Positions 32,287-41,632 are shown, numbered from the stretch's first letter. The stretch is 64,000 bases of DNA from Mycobacterium barrassiae (GCF_025822765.1 NZ_JACKUK010000026.1:1-64000), one strand, 5' to 3'. Notes: generated by a model from the letters alone, not told the origin. Numbers and translations: made by a program.

Positions 32287-33053
32287 TGACACAGCGGCGT
32301 GACGTGTTCCGGCTCGACGGCCGCTCGGCGTTGGTGACCGGGGCGGGCAGCGGTGTTGGCGAGGCGATCGCCCGCGCGTTTTCCGCGGCGGGCGCCGCGG
32401 TACTGGTGACCGATGTCGACAAGGACGCTGCGGTGGCGACAGCGGAATCCATCGCCGCCGGCGGCGGCACCGCTACACCATTTGTGCTCGACGTGCGCGA
32501 TTCGGCGGCGGCGGCGGAAGCGGCCGCGGCGGCCGCCGAAATGGGCGGCGGCACATTGCACATCCTGGTGAACAACGCGGGCGCTATCGCGCCGGCGATG
32601 TTCGCGGACCTGTCCGAGGAAAACTTCCGCCGCATCATCGACATCCACCTGGTGGGCAGCTTCGTCTGCAGCCAAGCGGCGCTGGCACACCTGCCGACCG
32701 ATGGCACGGGGCGCATCATCAACGTCACCTCCGCCGCCGGACTGACCGGGACCATTGGGCAGGCCAACTACGGGGCCGCAAAGGCCGGCATCGTCGGGCT
32801 GACGAAGTCGCTCGCGCGCGAGCTGGCCCGCCAATCCATCACGGTGAACGCCGTTGCGCCGCTGGCCGCCACTGCCATGACCGAGAACATCCGGAGCAAC
32901 GAGAAGCTGGCCGCCAAGACGTTGGCCCGGATTCCCTTGGCGCGCTGGGCATTCCCGGATGAAATCGCCCCGACGTTCGTCTTCCTGGCCTCGGACGCCG
33001 CGTCTTACATCACCGGACAGGTGTTACCCGTTGACGGCGGGACGGTGATCTGA
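32286..33053 (+). CDS. Short-chain dehydrogenase/reductase
   Basis: 255 residues from the ATG overlapping the previous stop; an open frame upstream of it belongs to another frame of the dehydrogenase. Classical SDR marks: TGAGSGVGEAIA, NNAGAI, the Ser in INVTSAAG, YGAAK (YxxxK) and a C-terminal ASYITGQVLPVDGG. FabG-like, it would oxidise a 3-hydroxyacyl-CoA to the 3-keto form with NAD+, fitting between hydratase and thiolase steps. Confidence 0.87.
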   Translation: MTQRRDVFRLDGRSALVTGAGSGVGEAIARAFSAAGAAVLVTDVDKDAAVATAESIAAGGGTATPFVLDVRDSAAAAEAAAAAAEMGGGTLHILVNNAGAIAPAMFADLSEENFRRIIDIHLVGSFVCSQAALAHLPTDGTGRIINVTSAAGLTGTIGQANYGAAKAGIVGLTKSLARELARQSITVNAVAPLAATAMTENIRSNEKLAAKTLARIPLARWAFPDEIAPTFVFLASDAASYITGQVLPVDGGTVI

Positions 33054-34255
33054 TGGGCCGCAAGGTGACCGGGCCATTCGCCTCGACAGGCCGCGAGGTC
33101 TACATCGCCGAGGCCGTACGCACTCCTACCGGCAAGTCCCACCCTGAGCGCGGCTGGTACCGGGACACGCACCCGAACGCGATGTTGGCCGCCTGCTACG
33201 CCGAGTTGATCGCCCGAAGCGGTATCGAGGCCGAGGTGGTCGAGGACCTGGTGATCGGCTGCACCGCCCCGTTTGGTGAGCAGTCCCGCAACATTGCCCG
33301 CAACGCCTGGTTGCAGGCCGGCTATCCGCCAGAGGTACCGGCGACGACGCTGGACAGGCGCTGCGGCTCAGCGCAGACCGCAGTGGAGATGGGTGCGGCA
33401 CTGGTGGCCTCGGGCACTCACGACGTCGTGATTGCCGGCGGTGTTGAACACATGGGCCACGTCCCCATCGACTCCCCCGTCAAGCTCTCCGAACTGTACG
33501 GGGACCCTTGGCCGGCCGAGCTGCGTGACCGCTACAGCTTTGTGCACCAAGGCGAGAGCGCCGAGATGATCGCCGACCAATGGGGGCTGGACCGTGACGA
33601 GATGGATGCCTTCGCCGCGCGTTCGCACCAGAACGCCGCCAAGGCGATAGCCGACGGCCGATTCTTCGCCGAGATGGTCCCGATGACCCTCGACGGCCAG
33701 CTCCGCCACTCCGACCAATGCGTGCGTCCCGAGACGACCGTGGAGACGCTGGCCAACCTCAAGCCGGTATTTCGAAAAGAAGGCGGACGAGTCACCGCCG
33801 GATCCTCATCGCCGATCAGCGATGGCGCCGCCGCGGTGCTTCTGTGTTCTGGCGACGCCGCGCGCCGGCTCGATCTCCGGGTACGGGCGCGGATCGTCGA
33901 CCAGACGACGGTCGGCGTGGATCCAATCATCATGCTGACGGGGCCCATTCCCGCGACGCGAAAACTGTTGCAGCGCAATGCTATCAGCGTCGCGGATATC
34001 GATTTGTTCGAGGTCAACGAGGCCTTCGCGTCGGTTGTCCTGGCCTGGCAGCGCGAGCTCCAGCCAGAAGCAGACCGCGTGAACGTCAATGGTGGAGCGA
34101 TCGCACTAGGCCACGCCGTCGGCGCCACCGGCGCCAGGCTGATCGCGACCATGGTCGCCGAACTCGATCGCCGTGAGGCCGATCTCGGCCTGGTCACCAT
34201 GTGCTGCGGCGGGGGCCTGGGCACAGGCACGTTGATCCAGCGGGTACCGACGTGA
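33053..34255 (+). CDS. Thiolase (acetyl-CoA acyltransferase)
   Basis: The 400-residue protein has the nucleophilic Cys104 in DRRCGSAQTAVEMGA, the GGVEHMGHVP block, NEAFASVVLAW, the general-base His in NGGAIALGHAVGATGARL and the second Cys in MCCGGGLGTGTLI. All catalytic residues are present. It cleaves a 3-ketoacyl-CoA with CoA. The ATG overlaps the SDR stop (TGATG), and the stop overlaps the CoA-transferase GTG, so it is fully embedded in the operon. Confidence 0.92.
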   Translation: MGRKVTGPFASTGREVYIAEAVRTPTGKSHPERGWYRDTHPNAMLAACYAELIARSGIEAEVVEDLVIGCTAPFGEQSRNIARNAWLQAGYPPEVPATTLDRRCGSAQTAVEMGAALVASGTHDVVIAGGVEHMGHVPIDSPVKLSELYGDPWPAELRDRYSFVHQGESAEMIADQWGLDRDEMDAFAARSHQNAAKAIADGRFFAEMVPMTLDGQLRHSDQCVRPETTVETLANLKPVFRKEGGRVTAGSSSPISDGAAAVLLCSGDAARRLDLRVRARIVDQTTVGVDPIIMLTGPIPATRKLLQRNAISVADIDLFEVNEAFASVVLAWQRELQPEADRVNVNGGAIALGHAVGATGARLIATMVAELDRREADLGLVTMCCGGGLGTGTLIQRVPT

Positions 34256-35478
34256 TCGACTTCAGCAAGTATCTGACCAAGGGAGCCGGAGTCTGGTGGG
34301 GGCAAGCCGCCGCCGAGCCGCGCCCTCTCGTCGACGCGCTGATCGCGCAGACCGAACGTATCGGCCCGCTACGGGTTTTCACCGGGCTCAGCTGGAACGA
34401 CCAACTCGCGGTCAGCATGCCCGAAGCCGTGTCGATGTTCTCCTACGGCGGGCTTGGTGAGCTCCGTGAGCTCGGCAAATCGGGTCGCCTGGAAGTTGTG
34501 CCGTGCCACTACTCGGCGCTCCCACGAATGTTCGCCGAAGGCCGGTTGCCGTCTGACGTGGGCCTCGTTCAGGTGTCGGCGCCCGACGAGCACGGCAGGT
34601 GCTCGTTGGGGATCGGCGTCGACTACGTCGCCGATGCACTGCGGCACACCCCGGTACTCATTGCCGAGATCAACCAGAGGATGCCCGCCACCCTGGGCAC
34701 CCAACGGATTCCGCTCGAGCGCTTCGCGGCGACCATCAACACCGACCGGTCACTGCCCGAGGATCCGACCCGCGCACCGGGTGTCACCGAGGGACGGATC
34801 GCCGCCCATATCGCCGAACTCGTCGAGGATGGCGACACGGTGCAGTTGGGAGTGGGCTCGATGGGCGCAGCGGTGCTCGACGCGCTGGCCGAACACCAGG
34901 ACCTGGGGTTTCACACCGGCATGATCACCGACGGGCTGCTCCGCCTCGTCGACAAGGGCGTGGCGACCGGCAGCCGCAAAGAGATCGATCCGGGGCTGAT
35001 AGTGGCCGGGACTGCACTGGGTTCCGCGGAGCTCTACCACCGAGTGCCGGAACTGCCAGCGAGATTCCTTCCGACCAGCTACACCCATAGCCCGCTGGTG
35101 CTTTCGCGGCTGCGCTCTCTGGTTTCGGTGAACTTCGCCGTCGAGGTCGATCTGACCGGTCAGGTGGGCGCCGAGGTCAGCCGCGGGGTATACGTCGGCG
35201 CTGTCGGTGGGTCGGTGGACTTCGCCAGGGCCGCCGCGCTCACCGGAAAGCGTTCGATCATCGCACTGCGCGCCACGTCGGGAGGTCGGTCCACGATAAA
35301 GGCCGCACTCGACGGTGGGGTCGTCACCACTGCGCGTTCCGACGTCGATGCCGTCGTCACCGAATACGGTGTCGCACACCTGCGCGGCTGCAGCATCGGC
35401 GAGCGGGCCAGGCGCATGGCCGCGATCGCCGCCCCGGAATTCCGCGAGCGCCTCGACCGTGAAAGGAACACATTGTGA
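34252..35478 (+). CDS. Acetyl-CoA hydrolase/4-hydroxybutyrate CoA-transferase family protein
   Basis: 408 residues from the GTG at 34252 (GTGA overlap with thiolase); upstream codons in this frame are inside thiolase. Visible marks include VSAPDEHGRCSLGIGVDY, QLGVGSMGAAVLDAL and the catalytic-Glu region VVTEYGVAHLRGCSIGERA of the Cat1/AbfT class. Such enzymes move CoA between carboxylic acids through a glutamyl-CoA intermediate. In this operon it could activate the substrate or an intermediate at the cost of acetyl- or succinyl-CoA, or recycle CoA after side-chain removal. Confidence 0.85.
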   Translation: MIDFSKYLTKGAGVWWGQAAAEPRPLVDALIAQTERIGPLRVFTGLSWNDQLAVSMPEAVSMFSYGGLGELRELGKSGRLEVVPCHYSALPRMFAEGRLPSDVGLVQVSAPDEHGRCSLGIGVDYVADALRHTPVLIAEINQRMPATLGTQRIPLERFAATINTDRSLPEDPTRAPGVTEGRIAAHIAELVEDGDTVQLGVGSMGAAVLDALAEHQDLGFHTGMITDGLLRLVDKGVATGSRKEIDPGLIVAGTALGSAELYHRVPELPARFLPTSYTHSPLVLSRLRSLVSVNFAVEVDLTGQVGAEVSRGVYVGAVGGSVDFARAAALTGKRSIIALRATSGGRSTIKAALDGGVVTTARSDVDAVVTEYGVAHLRGCSIGERARRMAAIAAPEFRERLDRERNTL

Positions 35479-36416
35479 ACGGATTGCCCGCGCACGTCGA
35501 GATCCGTGAGGTGGGACCGCGCGACGGATTTCAGAACGAGCCCGAGACCATCGCCACCGCCGACAAGATTCGGCTCATCAACCAACTCGCCCTCACCGGC
35601 CTGAAGCGGATCGAGGTCGCCAGCTTCGTGCGGCCCGACGTCATCCCGCAGCTGTCCGACGGTGTCGAGGTCCTCAACGGCGTCGACACGCCTGACGACG
35701 TCTCGTTGATGGTGTTGGTGCCCAACAGCAAGGGCCTCGACAACGCCCTGCGGGTCCGCCAGACCTTTTCCGAGGTGGCCATTTTCGTCAGCGCATCGGA
35801 GACGCACAATAAGAAGAACGTGAATCGGACAATCGCGGAATCCATGGCCGACAACGAGATCATCGCCAAGCGCATCGTTGCCGAAGATCTGCGATGCGCC
35901 GCCGTCGTCGCGACATCGTATGGTTGCCCGTTCGAAGGCAGGGTGCCGATGACGCGGGTGCTCGACATCGCCGAGCAGTTCGCCGCGGCAGGTGCCACCG
36001 AGGTCGGCTTCGGCGATACCACGGGGATGGCCAATCCCGCCTATGTCGAGGAGTTCTTCGCCGCCGCCATCGAGCGCCTCCCCGGCGTCGAGGTCACCGC
36101 ACACTTCCACAACACCCGCGGCCAGGGCCTCGCCAACGCGTATGCCGCACTTCGGGCCGGCTGCACCAGCTTCGAGTCGAGCTTCGGGGAACTCGGCGGC
36201 TGCCCCGTGCCCGCCGGTTCTACCGGAAACATCGCGTCGGAGGACCTGATCAGCATGTTCGAGGAGATGGGCGTATCCACCGGGGTTTCGCTGGCGGGGC
36301 TCATCGATGCGGCCCGCGCGGCCCAGAGTGTCCTCGGCAGGAAACTGACCAGCCATTCGATCGTCGCGGGTCCGATCGACTGGAGGTCGAACCCAAGCGC
36401 ACCGTCCTGCCGTTAG
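35475..36416 (+). CDS. Hydroxymethylglutaryl-CoA lyase-like enzyme
   Basis: The 313-residue TIM-barrel protein has VEIREVGPRDGFQNE at the N-terminus (catalytic Arg, Asp), KRIEVASFV, FGDTTGMANP, the metal-ligand HFHNTRGQGLANAYAA and the GGCPVPAGSTGNIASEDL catalytic Cys loop. The family cleaves 3-hydroxy-3-methylglutaryl-CoA, or a similar tertiary 3-hydroxyacyl-CoA, to acetyl-CoA and an acid. Its presence in a FadE-ECH-thiolase operon points to a branched substrate that cannot be beta-oxidised at a quaternary or methyl-branched carbon. The start overlaps the previous stop by GTGA. Confidence 0.87.
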   Translation: MNGLPAHVEIREVGPRDGFQNEPETIATADKIRLINQLALTGLKRIEVASFVRPDVIPQLSDGVEVLNGVDTPDDVSLMVLVPNSKGLDNALRVRQTFSEVAIFVSASETHNKKNVNRTIAESMADNEIIAKRIVAEDLRCAAVVATSYGCPFEGRVPMTRVLDIAEQFAAAGATEVGFGDTTGMANPAYVEEFFAAAIERLPGVEVTAHFHNTRGQGLANAYAALRAGCTSFESSFGELGGCPVPAGSTGNIASEDLISMFEEMGVSTGVSLAGLIDAARAAQSVLGRKLTSHSIVAGPIDWRSNPSAPSCR

Positions 36417-36451
36417 ACCGTCCCATCACCGAATGTCAGAGGAGAGAACAT

Positions 36452-37210
36452 ATGAGCAATCGCGTCGCATTCGTCACCGGCGGAGCCCAAGGCATCGGCC
36501 AGGGCATCTCAGAGACGCTCGGCGCCAACGGGTTCCGGGTCGCCGTCGCCGACCTGAACCTCGAAGCCGCAGAAGCCACCGCGAAACGCATCACCGACGC
36601 CGGTGGCGAAGCCGTCGCCGTTCAGGTCGACGTGACCGATACCGAGTCGGTCAAGGGTGCAGTCAAGACCGTCGTCGCAGAACTCGGTGAGATCGAGATC
36701 GTGGTCAACAACGCCGGCTGGGACGACTTCATGCCCTTCCTGAAAACCTCGGAAGATTTCTGGGACAAGATCCTTGATATCAACTTCAAGGGCCAACTGC
36801 GCGTCATGCACGCCATCGTGCCGGGAATGGTGGAGCGGGGGTTTGGACGGGTGATCAACATCGGTTCGGACGCCGGCCGAGTCGGCTCGTCTTTGGAGGC
36901 GGTCTATTCCGGGGCCAAGGGCGGCATCATCGCGTTCACCAAGACCCTCGCGCGCGAGGTGGCGACCAAGGGTGTCACCGTCAACACGGTCTGCCCCGGC
37001 CCCACGGACACGCCCGCCTTGCGCAAGTTCGCGGACGCGTCCGGCGAGGATGCCGACAAGGTGATCGGCGGGATGACCCGCTCGGTGCCGATGAAGCGCT
37101 TGGCCCAGCCGTCCGACATCGCCGCGGCGGTCGCGTTCTTCGCCTCCGATGCCGCGGAATACACCACCGGTCAGACGCTGTCCGTCAGCGGCGGCCTGAC
37201 TATGGCCTGA
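36452..37210 (+). CDS. Short-chain dehydrogenase/reductase (BadH-like)
   Basis: 252 residues from the ATG at 36452, preceded by AGAGGAG; the open frame extends upstream but is a shadow of the lyase gene. SDR marks: TGGAQGIGQGIS, NNAGWDDFMPF, the Ser in INIGSDAG, YSGAKGG and CPGPTDTPALR. The WDDFMPF stretch after NNAG and the CPGPTDTP loop recall 2-hydroxycyclohexanecarboxyl-CoA dehydrogenase from alicyclic acid degradation, suggesting a cyclic hydroxyacyl-CoA substrate. The match is by eye only. Confidence 0.87.
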   Translation: MSNRVAFVTGGAQGIGQGISETLGANGFRVAVADLNLEAAEATAKRITDAGGEAVAVQVDVTDTESVKGAVKTVVAELGEIEIVVNNAGWDDFMPFLKTSEDFWDKILDINFKGQLRVMHAIVPGMVERGFGRVINIGSDAGRVGSSLEAVYSGAKGGIIAFTKTLAREVATKGVTVNTVCPGPTDTPALRKFADASGEDADKVIGGMTRSVPMKRLAQPSDIAAAVAFFASDAAEYTTGQTLSVSGGLTMA

Positions 37211-37241
37211 GCCAATCCTCCACCAGCAGAATGAGATCCCC

Positions 37242-38021
37242 ATGAATGAATCACCGGCGCCCGTAACCTGGAGACGGGACGGCGTCATCGTCGAGATCAA
37301 CCTGAACGGGCCACCCGCCAACGCGCTGGGGCCCGCGATCGTCAACGGCCTGCACGCGGCGATGGGATCCGCGGAGGTGGCCGACGCCAAGGTGCTGATC
37401 ATGACGTCGTCGGTGCCGGGCTTCTTCGCCGCCGGCGCTGACATCAAACACATGTCGTCGGTCGACGCGGCATCGTTCCGGGAGTATGGCGACGGGCTAC
37501 GTGCGGCACTTGATCGACTCACCCGCCTGCCATTGGTCTCTGTCGCCGCCATCGATGGCCTGGCTCTTGGGGGCGGTCTCGAGTTGGCGATGGCGTGCAC
37601 CATGCGGGTCGCCGCAACATCGGCTCGGCTCGGCCTTCCCGAAGTCAAACTGGGCCTCATCCCCGGCGCGGGTGGAACACAGCGGCTGCCCCGTCTGGTC
37701 GGCCGTGGCCGCGCACTCGACATCATGCTCACGGGCCGGCAGGTCGAGGCGGATGAGGCGTACTGGATCGGCCTGATCGATCGCTTGGCCGACCCGGGGG
37801 AAACCGCCGGGGCAGCCGCGTGGCATCTCGGCCATCAGTTGGCCGCTGCGTCCACACCTGCCCAACTCGCCGTGGTCCGCACCGTCGATGCCGCTTGCGA
37901 TCGACCGCTGGCCGACGGCTTGCACTACGAGGTCGAACAGGTTCAAGAGTTGTTCGAACGCGGCGAGGCGCTCGAGGGTCTACGCGCGTTCATCGACAAG
38001 CGCGCACCCGAATTCGTCTGA
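37242..38021 (+). CDS. Enoyl-CoA hydratase
   Basis: This 259-residue crotonase has the oxyanion-hole AAGADIKHM and GLALGGGLELAMAC, and both catalytic glutamates of true hydratases appear: GGGLELA and LPEVKLGLIPGAGGTQRLPRL. It would add water across a 2,3-enoyl-CoA to give the 3-hydroxyacyl-CoA used by the SDRs. The ATG lies 32 nt after the SDR gene. It differs clearly from the two crotonases that follow. Confidence 0.9.
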   Translation: MNESPAPVTWRRDGVIVEINLNGPPANALGPAIVNGLHAAMGSAEVADAKVLIMTSSVPGFFAAGADIKHMSSVDAASFREYGDGLRAALDRLTRLPLVSVAAIDGLALGGGLELAMACTMRVAATSARLGLPEVKLGLIPGAGGTQRLPRLVGRGRALDIMLTGRQVEADEAYWIGLIDRLADPGETAGAAAWHLGHQLAAASTPAQLAVVRTVDAACDRPLADGLHYEVEQVQELFERGEALEGLRAFIDKRAPEFV

Positions 38022-38039
38022 TCATCCGGAGGTGGCTTC

Positions 38040-38852
38040 ATGATTGATCTCGAACGGCGCTATGAAACATTGCTTCTCGTGTCGCCCGCAAACGGTGTGG
38101 TCCAGGTGACGCTCAACCGGCCCGACCGTTTCAACTCGATGACGGCGACCATGTTCAACGAGCTGGAAGCGGTCGCGCGCGAGATCGGCGACGACCGTGA
38201 CGTCCGGGTGGTGATCCTGACCGGGGCGGGCAAGGCGTTCTGCTCGGGCTACGACCTCGACGATGCCGAAAAGCTTCCGACACTGGGGGCTCTGGGCATG
38301 CTGGACCTTCAGGAGCGCGCCGCCCGGGCGCTCGGCGCCGTGCGAGGGGTCCCAGTACCGGTGATCGCCGCGGTCAACGGGCCTGCCGCCGGCGGTGGTA
38401 TGTCGCTGACACTGATGGCCGACATCCGGCTCGGATCGCCAGCGGCGAAGTTCAACGCCGCATTCGTCCGAATCGGGCTGTCGGCCGGCGATCTGGGTGC
38501 CTCCTGGTTGCTGCCGCGGCTCATCGGTCCGTCCAAGGCCGCCGAGATCGCATTCGCCGGACGCATGGTCGAGGCCGAGGAGGCAGAACGCATCGGTCTG
38601 CTCAACCGGGTGACCGGTGCCGATGACCTGCTCGACCAGACGCTGGCCATGGCGACGCAGATATGTGCGAACTCCCCCGGGGGCATCCGGATGTCCAAAC
38701 GGGCATTGCAGGCCAACATGGAAGTCACGTCCTTCGCCGCAGCCCTCGAGCTGGAGAATCGCGGTCAGGCACTCCTGACGCGCTGTGAGGACATGACCGA
38801 GGCGCTGGACGCCTTCAAAGCCAAACGTGCGCCGAACTTCGCCGGGCGGTGA
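38040..38852 (+). CDS. Crotonase-family protein lacking the hydratase glutamates (first paralogue)
   Basis: This 270-residue protein has the crotonase oxyanion hole (FCSGYDLDDAEK; NGPAAGGGMSLTLMADIR), but the usual ELA and PEVKLG glutamates are replaced by SLT and NAAFVRIGLSAGDLGASWLLPRLIG. An acidic residue in SAGDLG may serve instead. Such members act as isomerases, hydrolases or C-C bond cleaving enzymes rather than hydratases. A GGAGG lies 8-10 nt before the ATG. The next gene is a close paralogue. Confidence 0.85.
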   Translation: MIDLERRYETLLLVSPANGVVQVTLNRPDRFNSMTATMFNELEAVAREIGDDRDVRVVILTGAGKAFCSGYDLDDAEKLPTLGALGMLDLQERAARALGAVRGVPVPVIAAVNGPAAGGGMSLTLMADIRLGSPAAKFNAAFVRIGLSAGDLGASWLLPRLIGPSKAAEIAFAGRMVEAEEAERIGLLNRVTGADDLLDQTLAMATQICANSPGGIRMSKRALQANMEVTSFAAALELENRGQALLTRCEDMTEALDAFKAKRAPNFAGR

Positions 38853-39670
38853 GCATGAAGATCGGCACGAAGCGTTGGAATCGGGTTGCGCGGCGGCCGC
38901 TGGCCGATGTCCTCGAGGAACTGCGCACCGCAGATACCCTGGCTTTCGACGAAGTTCGACCCGACATCCTCGTGATGTCGGTGAACCGGCCACACCGGGG
39001 AAACTCGCAGACAGTCGAGATGTTCGGCGAACTCGCTTGGGCCGCAGCCACTCTACGAACTGCGCACTTGCGGACACTCATCATCACCGGCGCAGGAGGC
39101 AAGGCGTTCTGCACCGGCTTCGACCTCGATGAGGTCGATGCTCTGACCACGATGACGGTGCCGGAGTTCACGGATCTCATCGAAACCGCCGCGTCCGTGT
39201 CGACCGGACTGCGCGGCCTGCCCTATCCGGTGATAGCTGCAGTCAGCGGCCCCGCGGCCGGTGGCGGGTTGTCATTGGCCCTAGCCGCCGATATCCGAGT
39301 CGCCGACGAGACAGCGAGTTTCAGCGCCGGTTTCGTGCGGATCGGCTTGTCCATCGGCGAGCTCGGCACATCGTGGAACCTGGCCCGGTTGATCGGTTCT
39401 GGCAGGGCAGCAGAGCTGGCGTACACCGGACGGACTGCGCGGGCCGCCGAAGCGATGCGGATCGGCCTGGTCGACCGACTCACCGATGCGGACACCGCGC
39501 TCGAGGCGGCCCTCGAGATGGCCGAAACCATCGCCGAAAACTCTTGGGAGGGTGTGCGCTCCACCAAGAACGCGTTGGTGCGCAACATGGAGAACGACTC
39601 CTTGCGGTCTGCACTGGAAATCGACACCCGCGGTCAGGCGCTGAATCTTCGACAGGCTGAGTCGCGGTGA
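38849..39670 (+). CDS. Crotonase-family protein (second paralogue)
   Basis: 273 residues from a GTG overlapping the previous stop (GTGA); the ATG two codons on is an alternative. It shares GPAAGGGLSLALAADIR and FSAGFVRIGLSIGELGTSWNLARLIGSGRAAELAYTGR with the preceding protein, with Glu in place of Asp (SIGELG). Again the hydratase glutamates are absent. The N-terminal 35 residues (KIGTKRWNRVARRPLADVLEELRTAD) are an extension not seen in the neighbour. A shared or heteromeric function with the upstream paralogue is possible. Confidence 0.83.
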   Translation: MSMKIGTKRWNRVARRPLADVLEELRTADTLAFDEVRPDILVMSVNRPHRGNSQTVEMFGELAWAAATLRTAHLRTLIITGAGGKAFCTGFDLDEVDALTTMTVPEFTDLIETAASVSTGLRGLPYPVIAAVSGPAAGGGLSLALAADIRVADETASFSAGFVRIGLSIGELGTSWNLARLIGSGRAAELAYTGRTARAAEAMRIGLVDRLTDADTALEAALEMAETIAENSWEGVRSTKNALVRNMENDSLRSALEIDTRGQALNLRQAESR

Positions 39671-40599
39671 CGACCGCGAGCGAGCAGGACAGCGGGCTGC
39701 ACCCTACCGACGACCTTCGGCACCGGCCGGTGGCTGGGGAGCGCACCCGCGACAGTCTGTTCTGGCAGCTGACCATGCCGGAACACGAACTAGGCATGCA
39801 GGTCTATCTGTACCTCACTGGCACTGGAAAGGCCGGGTACAACGTCTGCGTGTGGGGACCGGACGCGCGACCGTTGGCGCTGCACCAACACGCCGGCCGG
39901 ATACCCGACGAAGCCGATCTGGACGACTTGACATTCGACGGCCTGACGCTGAGTCAGCCCGAGCTGCTGAAGTCCTGTTTGATGACCTACGACCGTGACG
40001 ACGTCCGGATCGAATTCGCCTTCACCGGCATTCACGACGCATTCAGCTACCGCAGTAACCCCGACGGCTTGCCGTCATGGTTCGCGGTGAACCGGATCGA
40101 ACAGACGGGCCGGGTGCACGGAGGTATCGAGGTCTCCGGTCGCCGCATCGAGTGGGACCGGATCGGTCACCGCGACCATTCCTGGGGCGTTCGCGACTGG
40201 GGTGTGCCGCAGCATTGGAAATGGTTTGTCGCGTACACCGAATCGGGCCGGGCCGTCAACGGATGGATCTGGATCGCCAAGGGCGAGTGGGGTTTCGCCG
40301 GGTATGTCGTGAGTGATGGGGTGACCTACCCGATTCAGCACATCGACCAACACGCCGAATACGGTGAGCAGATGCGGCAACGCCGGCTGCGGGCCACCTT
40401 GACCGACGTCACCGGGACCCGAACCGAGCTGGAACTCGATGTGTTCGGGGTCATCGAACTGCCGACGCACGACCGGTTGCAGACCGTGATCCGCGAAGGC
40501 GCATGCCGTGCGGTCATCGATGGCGAGCAAGGTGCGGGGCAGTTCGAGACTCACTGGCAGGGAAGCTATCTGGACTATCTCACAGGTCAGGCCAGATGA
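39667..40599 (+). CDS. DUF7064/AttH-like protein
   Basis: A 310-residue protein rich in beta strands and tryptophan. The segment RIEWDRIGHRDHSWGVRDWG near residue 165 is the hallmark of the AttH/CrtC-like lipocalin-type families, which include carotenoid hydratases and related proteins in terpenoid and steroid loci. Flanking parts (SLFWQLTMPEHELGMQVYLYL; YHxxx-rich C-terminus) fit the mycobacterial DUF7065/DUF7064 type. No signal peptide is seen. It overlaps both neighbours by 4 bp. Hydration or substrate binding of a terpenoid-like CoA ester is a hypothesis. Confidence 0.65.
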   Translation: MTTASEQDSGLHPTDDLRHRPVAGERTRDSLFWQLTMPEHELGMQVYLYLTGTGKAGYNVCVWGPDARPLALHQHAGRIPDEADLDDLTFDGLTLSQPELLKSCLMTYDRDDVRIEFAFTGIHDAFSYRSNPDGLPSWFAVNRIEQTGRVHGGIEVSGRRIEWDRIGHRDHSWGVRDWGVPQHWKWFVAYTESGRAVNGWIWIAKGEWGFAGYVVSDGVTYPIQHIDQHAEYGEQMRQRRLRATLTDVTGTRTELELDVFGVIELPTHDRLQTVIREGACRAVIDGEQGAGQFETHWQGSYLDYLTGQAR

Positions 40600-41618
40600 C
40601 GTGGTTCTGGTCCGTTGAGCAGCTCGACCAGCTGGGCAAGTATCTCTCCGAGCACGGTCTGTGCGGCCCGACGGTTACCGCCTCGCCCATCGGCGACGGC
40701 CATTCCAACCTGACGTTCCTGGTGTCCGACGGCCACTCGCAAGTCGTGGTGCGGCGTCCGCCGCCACCGCCTCTGCCCCCGGGTGCCCATGATGTGCTGC
40801 GGGAGGCCACGCTGCTGCATGCACTCGCAGAGACGGATGTCCCCACACCCCGGGTGTTGGCCACCGCCTCCGCGAACGAGCTGCTCGACGTTCCAATGTT
40901 CGTGATGGAGTTCGTCGATGGGACGGTCATCACCGAATCGACACCGGCCACCGGCGACGACGTGGAGCTGCGACGGTACATCGGCGAGTCTCTCGTGGAC
41001 ACGCTGGCCGCGTTGCACACCGTTCCGTGGCGTGACGTCGGTCTTGGCGACTTCGGCAAGCCCGAGGGCTTCAACGCGCGGCAGTTGCGGCGAATGCGGT
41101 CGCTGATCGAGATCGACGGATCCATCCCCAAGCCATTTGCCCCGTTGGATGAGTGGCTGCTGTCATATGCGCCGCCCGAATCCGCAACATCGATCGTTCA
41201 CAACGACTTTCGTATCGGCAACATGATCGTCGACCTCACAACGGGTTGTGTCGCCGCAGTACTGGACTGGGAGCTCGCGACCATCGGCGACCCGCTTGCG
41301 GACCTCGGGTACCTTCTCGCGTCGTGGCCGGTGCAGGGCGAGCCGGTCGTCCCGACTGCAGCGATGGCCACCGCGGTGCTCGAGGCGGGTTATCCGAGCC
41401 GCACGGCGCTGCTCGACCGCTACGCCGACCGGACTGGCGCCGACCTGTCGGGGCTGAACTGGTATGCCGCGCTGGCGATGTACAAGCTGGCCGCGCTCTA
41501 CGAATACAGCGGCAGGCGGTTCGACGCGGGCGTGGGCGACCCCTATTACGCTGACCCGGCGTTTGTACCGGCGTTCTTGGCGGCAGGCGAACGGCTGGCC
41601 GGCGATCCGATCGCCTGA
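40596..41618 (+). CDS. Phosphotransferase-family protein (ACAD10-like kinase domain)
   Basis: 340 residues from the ATG at 40596 (ATGA overlap). It shows an APH-fold: a nucleotide loop IGDGHSNLTFLVSDG, RRPPPPPLPPGAHDVLREATLLHAL, then SIVHNDFRIGNMIVD (catalytic HNDxxxxN) and AVLDWELATIGDPLADLGYLLA. Kinase domains of this type fused or linked to acyl-CoA dehydrogenases phosphorylate hydroxyacyl-CoAs so that a later FadE-like enzyme can eliminate phosphate. That role would suit a tertiary or 4-hydroxyacyl-CoA in this pathway, but is inferred from context. Confidence 0.85.
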   Translation: MTWFWSVEQLDQLGKYLSEHGLCGPTVTASPIGDGHSNLTFLVSDGHSQVVVRRPPPPPLPPGAHDVLREATLLHALAETDVPTPRVLATASANELLDVPMFVMEFVDGTVITESTPATGDDVELRRYIGESLVDTLAALHTVPWRDVGLGDFGKPEGFNARQLRRMRSLIEIDGSIPKPFAPLDEWLLSYAPPESATSIVHNDFRIGNMIVDLTTGCVAAVLDWELATIGDPLADLGYLLASWPVQGEPVVPTAAMATAVLEAGYPSRTALLDRYADRTGADLSGLNWYAALAMYKLAALYEYSGRRFDAGVGDPYYADPAFVPAFLAAGERLAGDPIA

Positions 41619-41632
41619 ATCGCGGCCGGCCC

